Assembly (NCBI GenBank): GCA_030267965.1
Contig: BRYA01000754.1
Location: 1-11,114 of the forward strand
DNA from: Triparma columacea
Lineage: Eukaryota > Sar > Bolidophyceae > Parmales > Triparmaceae
DNA: 11,114 bases
Direction of reading: 5' to 3'
Made by a program: the position numbers and the translations under genes. The notes below the pieces were generated by a model. The model saw only the letters and a list, made by a program, of their open reading frames with translations, was not told where the DNA came from and did no database searches. Position 1 is the first letter of the stretch, and each line of letters opens with the position of its first letter. Of the stretch, positions 1 to 9,900 are shown piece by piece.

Positions 1-75
1 CTATGGCCCAATAATTGCCATTTCCTGGATCATTATGAGCCACCAGAGGCAAAAACCAGAATCTTACTTAGGTTA
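1..75. other. Unassigned left edge
   Basis: No gene, repeat monomer or RNA could be recognised. A short minus-strand open stretch runs off the left edge (including residues LVAHNDPGNGNYWAI), but it is too short to assign and has no clear splice boundary. The tandem array to the right begins at the run of A residues near 75-79. Confidence 0.4.
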
Positions 76-160
76 AAAAGTCGACGCCAAAAGACACCGG
101 GGTTAGCCACTTAGGGCTGAGATTTTCAACTTCATATATCATCGCCCAAACATCAAACCA

Positions 161-181
161 AGCTGCATAGGCAGTGCAGCT
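161..181. repeat. Monomer-internal inverted repeat (hairpin)
   Basis: Perfect 7-bp arms AGCTGCA and TGCAGCT flank a 7-nt loop. The same structure recurs at 328-348 and 692-712. The copy at 495-515 has a mismatch in the left arm (AACTGCA). The loop sequence varies between monomers (TAGGCAG, TAGTTGG, TAGGCGG) while the arms are mostly kept. A structural or protein-binding role is only inference. Confidence 0.6.
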
Positions 182-581
182 GTCTCAGAGTACACCTAGG
201 CAAGCTCTTCAAGCCCCTACTTGACTATTGTGGGTGTCATTGAAAAGTCGACGCCAAAAGACACCGGGGTTAGACACTTAGGGCTGAGATTTTCAACTTC
301 ATATATCATCGCCCAAACATCAAACCAAGCTGCATAGTTGGTGCAGCTGTGTCAGAGTACACCTAGGCAAGCTCTTCAAGCCCCTACATGACCATTTTGA
401 GTGACATTGAAAAGTCGACGCCAAAAGACACCGGGGTTAGCCACTTAGGGCTGAGATTTTCAACTTCATATATTGTCGCCAAAACATCAAACCAAACTGC
501 ATAGTTGGTGCAGCTGTCTCAGAGTACACCTAGGCAAGCTCTTCAAGCCCCTACTTGACTATTGTGGGTGTCATTGAAAAG

Positions 582-611
582 TCGACGCCAAATCATATCG
601 GGGTTACAAAG
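582..611. repeat. Broken 30-bp satellite monomer
   Basis: The monomer beginning at 582 runs for only about 24 bases (to GGGGTTA) with a local change (AATCATATC in place of AAGACACC). A new monomer then restarts with AAAGTCGACGCC. This looks like slippage or unequal exchange inside the array. Confidence 0.8.
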
Positions 612-771
612 TCGACGCCAAAAGACACCGGGGTTAGCCATTTAGGGCTGAGATTTTGAACTTCATATATTGTCGCCCAAACATCAAACCAAGCTGCATA
701 GGCGGTGCAGCTGTCTCAGAGTACACCCAGGCAAGCTCTTCACGCCCCAACTTGACCATTTTGGAGGGGAA

Positions 772-782
772 TTTTTTTTTTT
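772..782. repeat. T11 homopolymer (A11 on the minus strand) at the array edge
   Basis: Eleven consecutive T residues lie just before the last degenerate monomer start. The other monomers have TGTCATTGAAAAG or GACATTGAAAAG here. On the gene strand this is an A11 tract 18 nt past the stop codon at 801-803. It accounts for most of the extra length of this monomer (173 instead of 167). Confidence 0.7.
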
Positions 783-800
783 CAGCGACGCCAAAAGTGA

Positions 801-960
801 CTAGGGGATAGCCCAAACCCTTGCCAAAGATGCCTTAAAGTACCCATATTTCTTATCACTCCAAAACATGTATGTCACATACACATCAGTAAGCAAATCA
901 AACATGGATGTAAAAGCACCAACAGTAACTCTCCAAAACATTCCCCAAGGTGCAGTCTTC
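801..960 (-). other. Truncated membrane region of copy 2 and ectopic stop
   Basis: The sequence TVGAFTSMFDLLTDVYVTYM matches copy 1 VGAATSMMDLLTDIYVTLMF, then KASLA matches QASLA. After that the sequence departs (RVWAIP, TAG). Copy 1 continues for roughly 400 more residues of membrane region and tail. Only the first hydrophobic segment of copy 2 is therefore kept, which leaves a single C-terminal helix after domain e'. Confidence 0.8.
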
Positions 961-3900
961 ACCACACCCTTCCCTATCTCCACAAACATACCCTTCATCC
1001 ATGGAAACTCCTCAAATAGCTCCCCAACAGCCCTGTTCTGCAATCTCCACATATCTACTCCCGCCTCAATCACCTTCCTGCTCTTCAAACAAGGCATCAA
1101 GTTGTTTCCAATCACCCTTGCTTCCTTCTCCTCAACACACTCAAGCTTGGTAGACACTGAGCTGTTGGAGCTAAGCTCACAAAGCCTTGCCCTCTTTAGC
1201 AAAGTGACAAACCAAGGGTATTTCTTCGCAACCTCTCTCAAAGCTACATTCTCCTGGCAAACCTCCTCAACATGTCTCTCCTTGTCCTTCCTTGAGTGTG
1301 CTCCTCCAAGTTGTCCTCCATCCCAAACCAAATCAGCACCCAAGGCCTCGCCAACTTGCTTAGACATCTCCTTTAAAGGGACAAGGCCAATAAAGTATCG
1401 TTGTGCTTCAGCAGCCTCGTCTAGTTGCCTCTCCAGAGTTGACTTTGTTGCCTCCACACTCACAGAGCTACCAAGCTCTACCTTGGTGACAAATTCTACC
1501 TTGGTTGTCTTCTCTCCCTTTTTTGTGAACTTTATTGCGCCTTCTTCAGATGCCCTTTGTGCAGTACTTCTCTTAGTGTTGCTCACAGCATCACTTCCCT
1601 CCATATTCTCCACTATTGGCTCCATTATAATCACTATAGTATCTTCATCCACCTTGTGCAGCTTCATCACATTCCAGAACTCCCTGTCTCTTTTTTTGAC
1701 ACCAAGTTGTGATTCCAACTTCTGCCTTCTCCTCACAACCACTTCCCATGTCCCCTTCTTCTCCTCAATAACCCTCTCAATATCTCCTGTTGTGTCTTGA
1801 TGGACTCTGCTCTCAAAGTCCCAGAAGTAGGCAGCACTTTCCTCCAAACTTGCTCTAACAGTCACTGTTGTCATCCCCTGTCCTTTTCCCTTCTCTTCCA
1901 CCTTAATATAGGTATCTGACAGAGGGAATGCACCTTCAACCTTTTGTTTGCCTTCAAGCTCTATGAGCTTGGCATCAAATGTCTCAGTGGTCATTTCTTT
2001 GATTTCGCCTATTCCACTTATTATCTGGATCCTCGTTGAAGCGTCAATGTCTCTGCTTCTGTCAAACTTCTTCCTTAAATTTGAGACTTGTGCGAGAAAT
2101 CTTGGTGCAAGCTTGTTCATGGCAGAAGAGTAGAAAACTCCACCAAGATCTACCTTTGTTGTGAAAGTCGCTGATGTTTGTGGCACACCTCCAATAGTGC
2201 CAAGTGGCTCAAATACCCATACTGTACTAATCTTTGCTAAAACATTCCCAGCTATCACTGGAAAGTCATCATGAAGAACCTCTGTATCTTCAATATTAAG
2301 GATAACTTTGTCATCCTGTTGCTTAAACCAGGTAACTTTACTTCTATTGTCACGGGGAGAAAATCCAGGGATGCCAATATTCCTCGTTGTTATGTAGTAG
2401 AGAGTGTGAGGATTGACATTTACTACCTTCATAGTGGTTATCCCATTCATTTTGGCTTTCTCCATTTCGTCTCTGCTGTTTAGACCGATTATTTCATTTG
2501 CTGCACATCTCTCTACACTCGCATCAACCACAGTAGTAGCAACTCCAGTGCAAAGACTTGCCCCATCAACATGGACTAGCTTCATCTTGACCCTCTCATC
2601 AGGACTCTTCAAATCATCAAAGTTCTCATCCTCTTTGCAATTCTCATAGAATTCCTTCCCTTTGCTGATTGCCGCCTTCTCCTCATCAGTATAATCTTGG
2701 TGTTCATTCTTGATAATGTTTGCAAGAGAGGCCAGTGCAGCTTTATCAATCTCTTCATCCCGCTTGAAGGAGTCCCTCAGTGCTGCTATTGCACTTAGTC
2801 CTCTTGGTATTGTTCTGTTGACAACTTTTACTGGAATGTGCCCCCCTGCATCCATAAATTGGGTAAATGTGAGTTTACACTGGTGAACACCATCTTGATC
2901 CTCAATGTTCTTTGCAGTTAAAATTCCACTGGTTGTTGCCCGCACAAGCTTTCCAAGGTTTCCCCCATAGTCAACCTTCTCCTCAACTGGGACAATTGCC
3001 ACAGACATGTTGCCGTCTAGGAGTCCCTTCTGCCATACATATCTCATCACAAACTCTCTTTTGTGAAGAGGGAAGCGAAGTTTCTTGACTGATGCAAAAA
3101 GCTTCTCGTTTACCCTTCCCTCACCCAACTTCCTTATCTCCAGCCTTGCAGGACTTCCTTCCTCTCGGCTCACTGCCATTCTTTCTCTGCTGCAGTACTC
3201 AAAGAACCAAGCAGCTGCTTCCTCGGCTGAGCAGTCGGCAACACACTCGGCTCTTCCAAAACCAAGTGTCTTTTCCCCTTTCTTCTGCTGCTTGTACTTG
3301 ATCTCCATCTTCACTCCCTCATAGGGTGAATTGAGAGTCTTCCAACCATCTTCCTTTCCACCAAAGAGCTTCTCCAAGTCACTAAAGACCTTCTTCTGGT
3401 CCTCCTCCAACTCAATCCCCTCCCTCATTCTCTCCACCAAGGCCCCCCTGACCTCAGCATCAACTTCCTTCCCGTTCCTCCTGAACTTCTCCTGCAATAT
3501 GTTGGCCTCAACAAGCTGATTCTTTGCAAGGTAGTCAATTGCTTTGTCTATCACTGAGTTTTGAAGCAGGCCTGTAAAATGCAGATCGACAGTCTGAACG
3601 CGTGTCACTCTGCATACATCTGGAGCGATCTCGTTGAAGAAGTAGGCACCTGTAGTCTCTGCTAGCACAAATCCTTCCTTACTGAGGTCCTTGAAGCCTT
3701 CTCCAAGGTACTCTGTCAGCGGAACAAACCCAAACAAGTAGGCTACCCTGCCATTGCTCGACTTGGTTTCCTTCCAAGAGAACCAAGTTTCAAAGAGACG
3801 GTCTTTTGCTGGGCGAGGCACATGAAATCCTTGATGTTGATGTTGACTTCTTGTTCCATCGACATTCTCCAAAATGACTCTAGGTAGATTGCCATTAGCA

Positions 3901-6900
3901 CTGTAATGTTCTGCAGCATAACTGTAAGTGTTGCCTAAACTTATCTCAGCTAGCAACCTTTGTACCCCCTTGTCTACAGTGACCCCAAAGGCGGCCCACA
4001 CATTGTCCTCCTCTCTCCACAGGAACTTGTCCACTCCCTCCTTCAATGTCCCCTTGATTCTCTTCCCTTTTGTTTGAAGTTCCTTATCTAGGCTCCCAAC
4101 CCTCTCCAGCATTGCCTCCTCCTCTATTGACAGATGCGGTGCTCTTGGCATAACCTCCTCCACAAAGTGCTGCTTCCTTCTCTCATCAATAACACCAGGC
4201 TTGTGGAAGTGTTTCTCAATTTCACCAGTGATGCACTTGAAGGCCTTGACAACTTCTTTTCTTTTCTGGCTTCTTTTTTCTATGCTGCTAGATTTCACGG
4301 TAGATATTTTCTTTGGAAGGTTGTTTTTCGTCTTACTAGCTATTGTAGTCACAGACTGAGCTACATTGGTCTTGCTTTCAGGTGCTCCTAGTCCTTTTTT
4401 CTCTTCGAGCAATACTGTAATATTTCCTGCAAAGGTCAGAGCTGTTTGCCCAAGTTCGAAATCAGCTAATCTGATGTGACCTTCCACCATTCCTCTTGGG
4501 TTGTTTGAGTTGCCTGCTCCACTTTCTGCTAGATCTACAGCTTTGACTCGTCCAATTTGGATGGTATATTTTGAGTCGTCTATGTTTTTGGTCACCATCA
4601 TGTTCATGAGGAATTCAGCTGAGATTTTCCGTCCCTGTGTTTGCTTCCATAGCACAATCCTTTCGCCTTTTTTGCTTGTTTGAATGGTTTGCCTCGTGAA
4701 GTCTCCCTCCTTGATGTCACTAAGTAAATAGTCGAGGACTTCTTCAGGATTATGGTGCAAAACTAAACCTAGTTCGGTTTTCAAGTCATGATTGTCCTGA
4801 GAGTGGTGAAATAGACCTTCCATTGCACCTCTTTCCTCCAACTTTGCAATAAATCTTGTAGTGGATTCCTTGATCTCCTTCTTGTTGTATCTTCTTCTGC
4901 GGACAGCAGCCATGAGCTTTGCTGTCTCTTTTTGTCTGAGGTTAGTGTCAGCGATATTTCTTTGGGGCTTTCTGGTGGTGGGATTCTCTAAACTTGTTTG
5001 GGCTGAAGGGAATTGATCTGGAATGTCTTGCACCATATTATTATTTGCACTGATGTTTACAACTAATCCTCTTCTCTCTTTCTCTTGCTGCCTAGCTGTG
5101 GCAGTAGGGATAAATTCTAATGGTATCCTTGCTCTCATTGCCTCATCAAACCACTTTGGCTCTCCTTCTTGCCACCTCTCCCAGTTACTGTCAACCCAGC
5201 CTCGCACTTCCTCTTCTATTGAACTCCAGTGGTGCTTTGAGTTTGTTAATGCAGCATACCCTTTTGTTGCGTCATCCTTCCCTTCTCTAAATAACTTTAC
5301 TGTTAAATCCTTGCCTGTCTGCAAACTGAAGAAGGTGTTCCAATATTGCCTCTCAATGTTGAGGAAGAAGACAACAAAGGAAATTACAGTAAAAGGTATA
5401 ACATACCACAAAACTGCCCACCCTATCTCTACCCCTCTCTTTGCACCTTCTAGATGTTCAGCTGCCATTATTGCAAATGGAAGACTCCCCATTGACAATA
5501 CGAACCCAAATGCCCAGTATGCGCCACCAAGCTCATATGGGTGTCTAAATTGAACAATTGAGGTGAAATCTGTGACAATCTTTACCAAAACTCTTGCAAA
5601 AGAGCTTACCAAAACTTCTAGGTAGCCGCCTGCTGGTACCCAATACCAGAAGTCTCCTCTCAAAACCTTGACAGCTAAGTATAGACCAAGGTCTGTCCCA
5701 ATGTAGGCAAAGGCCCATCTCCTCCCCAAAAGGCCCAAAAGTACAATTGTTGTACACCTGATCAACAGCAACCCTGATGACACTAAAAGTATTGATGCAA
5801 ACACTATTGTCCTCTTGCTAGCAAGTGCAGGCACATAACCATAGAAGTCTGGCGTTGTTTGTCGTTTTTCTGGGTTTGTGTCCCAATCATAACTGATTGT
5901 AGCTGAAATAAACCCTGTAGAAAGAATTGAAACTAGCAGTGAAATCCATGCTGAATTAGCAATGTCTTTCTCCTGGTTTGTTGTTGCAATGGCCATTAGT
6001 TGAATAATCACTGCAGGGATTGCTTCAGCAAACATCTCAATGCCCTTCATGACTGTCATTTCCATCATTGGATCAACGGCATGTCCAACCTCTTGTTTCT
6101 CTCCTGTGGCAACTCTAAAAGCATCCAAGGCTGGTTTGAAACCAATCAAAACCGGAAACCATTCCCTCAGCACTTTCTTCATCCCCAACTTTTTGTTATT
6201 TGTCCAAACAAAAAGAAGCTGGAATCCCATTGACACTGCTAAACTTGCCAGTGAAGCCTGAAAGTACCCTTGTTTATCTTTGTCTCTCCTAAACATGAGT
6301 GTAACATAGATGTCAGTCAGCAAGTCCATCATGCTTGTGGCTGCCCCAACCATCACTCTAGCCTTGACACCCCACCTTACTTCCCCCACCAGCGTGTACC
6401 CTACTGCCTCAAACAGTGGCCTCAACCAATCATACTCCTTCATTAGCTGCCTTAATGAAGGATACTGATGCGCCCACTCATCCACCCCATGAGTTGCAGT
6501 TAGAGTGGTTGCTAGCGTAATGGCCAAACTTGAACCAATATCCCTTCCCTCCTTTTTCTCCAAGCATTCAGCCTTTCCTCCCACCTTTACCATTGGGCGT
6601 AGTTTATTTTCAACTATGGCACACAACAACGGCCCAAACCAAGGGTACTTCTCAACAATCTCCCTTAGTGCATTGTTTGCAGCAATGACATCTTTGACAG
6701 CTTTCGCTTTTGTCTCTCCCTTCTCTCTCTCCTTCACCCTCATCATCAGCTCCTCTGCCGCTACCTTGCTGTCTTCTTCTGTCATCTCTGAAGAGCTCTG
6801 AAGATTAATGAAGTAGAAAGATGCTGTAGTGGCAGAGCTGAGATGCTTCTTCAACACTACAGTGGTTGCACCCTTGCTCACATTTCCTCCCAGAGACAAA

Positions 6901-9900
6901 TTTGTCACTAATTCTACCTTTGTGTCTTTCTCTCCAACCTTTGTGAACCTCACAGTAGTAGACTCAGTCGCATTGGTAGTTGATTTTAATGAAGAGCGTT
7001 TTCTTGAGCTTCTTCTTTGCACCTCTTCCTCTCCCTCTTCAGGCTCAACTGTCATAATAAGAATGCCATCATCAACCCTCACAAGCTTCATCTTGGACAA
7101 GAACTCCCGGGTATGGCGAATCCCCCCATGCGTACTTTCTAACTTTTCAAGTCTCCTCACAACCATCTCAAATCCTTCTCTCCTTAAAATCTCAATCCTT
7201 CTCTTTTCTACCCAAAAACGGCTATTGACATCCCAGAAGAAAGCTGCTGTTTCCTCAAGGCCTGCTCTCACAGTTACAACACTTTTCCCCCACCCCTTCC
7301 CCCCTTCAGCTTTCACCCAAGTGTTTTTCCCCTTTATCTTCTTAGCTCCCTTGACCTCCTCAAGCCTTTTGGCAACAGTCTCACTTCCAACAGTAGCAAG
7401 TTCATTCATCTTTTCAACCAGCTTTTTCCTGCTTGCTTTGTCGATTTCCTTTCTCTTGTCAAATTTCTTTCTCAAGTCTGAGACATTTGCAAGAAACCTT
7501 GGTGCAAGCTTGTTCACAATGGAGGAGAAGAAATTACCACCAAGGTCTACCTTTGTTGTAAAAGTCACTGATGTTTGCGGCACACCTCCAATAGAGTCTA
7601 ATGGCTCAAATACCCATACTGTATGGATCTTCACTAAAACATTCCCAGCCTTCACAGGGTAGTCTTTGTGTACTTCTTCTGTGTCTCTAACATCAATGAT
7701 AACTTTGCCGTCATCTTGCTTGAACCAGGTAATTTTACTCCGACCATCACGAGAAGAAAAGCCAGGAAGACCAAGATCCCTTGTTGTTACATAGTAGTTG
7801 GTGTGAGAATTTACTTTGATGACTTTCAAGAATGATATTCCATCTCTTTCTTTTGCATTCTTTGTGTCCTCTCGATTGCCTAGTTTTGAAACCTCATAGG
7901 CAGCACACTCCTCCACACTCGCATCAACCACAGTAGTGGCAAAACCAGTCCCACTGCTTGCCCCATCAACATGAACTAGTTTCATCTTGACCCTCTTGTC
8001 AGGACTCTTCAGATCATCAAAGTTCTTATCCACCTTGCACTTCTCATAAAACTTCTTCCCTTTCCTGATTGCAACCTTCTCCTCCTCATCTGTATAATCT
8101 TGGGGTTCATTCTTGATAATGTTGGCAAGGGACTCTAATGCAGCTTTATCAACCTCTTCATCCCGCTTGAAAGTTTTTGCAATGTTGTGAACAACTCCTA
8201 AGACTTTGGGGGCCAAGCGATTCAAGACAGAAACTGGAATATGACCGCCCAAATCGAACTTCTGTCTTATGTTTATATAGCACTGATTTACTTCACCTTC
8301 AACGGCTTGCACATTGGCAGCAGTGAAGATTGCTGTGGTTGTCCCCCTTACCAATTTGCCCATGCTACCTCCGTAGTCAACCTCTTCGCCAATTGGCTTG
8401 ACACCTACTGACACTCTGTCGTTTTTGTCTCGCTTCCAAATAAAGTGCATCAAAAACTCTCTATTTCGTAGCAGCCCCGGCATCTTTCTGACAAACGCAA
8501 AGAAGTTCTCATTGATCCTCCCTCCCTGTTTTCTGACCTCAAACCTTGCTGGGTTTCCTTCTTCTCTGTCCATATAGGCTCTTGCCCTGCTGCAGAGCAA
8601 GAAATACCACGCAGCAGCTGTGGGTTTATCGTGGTTAACATTTGGCATTTCTTTTCTCCCCCCCCCCCTTAATACCACTTACCTTCCTCAGCCGTGCAAT
8701 CTGCCTTTCCCTCAGCTTGCACAAGCGTAATGCTCCTCTCATTTGTCTTTTGCTGCCCATGCTTTGCCCCCATCTTGACACCTTGATAAGGTGACGCAAT
8801 ATCCTCCCATCCACCAACACCTCCAAACAGCTTCTCCAACTCCCCAAAGACCTTCTTCTGGTCCTCCTCCAACTCAATCCCCTCCCTCATTCTCTCCACC
8901 AAGGCCCCCCTGACCTCAGCATCAACCTTCTTCCTGTTCCTCCTGAACTTCTCCTGCAGCCTGTTGGCCTCAACAAGCTGATTCTTTGCAAGGTAGCCAA
9001 TTGCTTTGTCTATCACTGAATTTTGAAGAAGGCCAGTAAATTTCAGATCAACTGTTTGAATGCGTGTGACTCTACAGACATTTGGGGCAATCTCATTGAA
9101 GAAGTAGACACCTTTAGTCTCTGCTAGCACAAATCCTTCCTTACTGAGATCCTTAAAGCCTCCTCCTGGGTACTCTGTCAGTGGCACAAAAGCCAACATG
9201 TACGACGTCTGGCCATTCTCAAGTTTGACCTCCTTCCACACAAACCAATTCTGAAATAGTCGATTAGTGATGGCAGGGACCTTCAATCCTAAATGATAGT
9301 GCATGCTTCTAGTTCCCTTAAAATCGTTCCTGATTGCCCTTGGCAAGTTCCCTCTTTCTTGGGAGTGTTTCCTGGAGCGCTCAAATGTGTCAAGCAGAAA
9401 TTGCTCTGCCAATACACCCTTTGCTGGCTTGTCCACAGTAACTCCAAACCCTCCCCAAACCTTGTCCCCCTCTCTCCACAGGAACTTGTCCACTCCCTCC
9501 TTCAGTGTTCCCTTGACTCTCTTCCCCTTTGTGTGAAGTTCCTTCTCTAGCCTCCCAACCTTCTCCAGCATTGCCTCCTCCTCTATTGTCAGATGCGGTG
9601 CTCTTGGCATGACCTCCTCAACAAAGTGCTTCTTCCTCCTCTCATCAATAACGCCAGGCTTGTGGAAGTGTCTCTCAATCTCACCAATAATGCTCTTAAG
9701 GGATGTATAAAGGTAGTCAAAATCCTGCGTGCTTCTGGCTGAGGAGATTGTCTCTTCTGCTCCAAACTTTCCAGCAAGGACAAGCCGAGTCTGTCCAAAT
9801 TTAGAGGCCTCCAAGAGGAGCTTGACCTCCAGTTTTGCCCTCAAGTCAGATTGTCCTGTGTGGTTCAGCTCAGCTAGCCTCTGCTTTGCCACGCCGGTTA

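Larger units (their letters stand above)
76..812. repeat. Satellite-like tandem array, about 167-bp monomer
   Basis: The marker TCGACGCCAAA begins at 81, 248, 415, 582 and 612, and a degenerate version (GCGACGCCAAAAGTGACTAG) begins at 785. Spacing is exactly 167 three times, then 30, then 173. Monomers start with a SalI-type GTCGAC site and share an internal block (GGGCTGAGATTTT), a hairpin, and a block with CACCTAGGCAAGCTCTTC. Monomers 1 and 3 share the ending CTTGACTATTGTGGGTGTCA, while monomer 2 ends differently (CATGACCATTTTGAGTGACA), which hints at an alternating two-monomer order. 167 is not a multiple of 3 and no monomer encodes a repeating protein, so this is non-coding satellite DNA by inference. 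The array abuts the 3' end of the giant gene and supplies its last codons and stop. Confidence 0.93.
818..4790 (-). repeat. Tandem coding module, copy 2 (3'-truncated)
   Basis: It repeats domains a'-e' and the first membrane helix in the same order as copy 1 but has no intron at the site equivalent to 8618-8682. Alignment with copy 1 ends after KASLA (copy 1: QASLA), just where satellite-like sequence starts. It is fused in frame behind copy 1 with no stop or new start between them. Confidence 0.88.
801..8617 (-). other. Second, very long exon of the giant gene
   Basis: About 2,605 codons without a stop encode the rest of domain c, domains d and e, the full membrane region, a linker and the whole second copy. 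An ATG at 8676-8678 lies inside the intron and reads through intron sequence before reaching the homologous frame. It is therefore not a credible start. The exon ends with ...KASLARVWAIP and TAG. The last six or seven residues have no counterpart in copy 1 and come from the junction with satellite DNA. Confidence 0.8.

Noticed and set aside
1..75. Minus-strand open stretch at the left edge as a coding exon
   Set aside because: It is too short, runs off the window and has no convincing splice site or recognisable motif.
76..812. CRISPR array or tRNA/rRNA cluster
   Set aside because: The repeats are long and contiguous without unique spacers, and no cloverleaf or rRNA signature is seen.
634..816. 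60-codon minus-strand frame in the last satellite monomer
   Set aside because: It is confined to repeat sequence. The 167-bp period breaks the frame and other monomers do not preserve it.
868..1800. Plus-strand open frame of 310 codons
   Set aside because: It is antisense to domains e' and the helical region, is rich in Ser/Thr/Leu as expected from reverse reading of Lys/Glu-rich codons, and has no recognisable domain.
801..4790. Copy 2 as a pseudogene
   Set aside because: Its frame is fully open for about 1,300 codons with conserved domains, so only the membrane part is lost. It is annotated as a truncated but intact coding segment.
5023..5553. Plus-strand open frame of 176 codons
   Set aside because: It is antisense to the membrane region, and its hydrophobic content follows from that. 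No independent support.
6829..7662. Plus-strand open frame of 277 codons
   Set aside because: It is antisense to domains d and e, with the same composition bias and no domain. The equivalent antisense region of copy 2 is not kept as one frame.
8676..8678. ATG as start of the 2,625-codon frame
   Set aside because: It lies inside the intron and its first 20 codons are intron sequence without a counterpart in copy 2.
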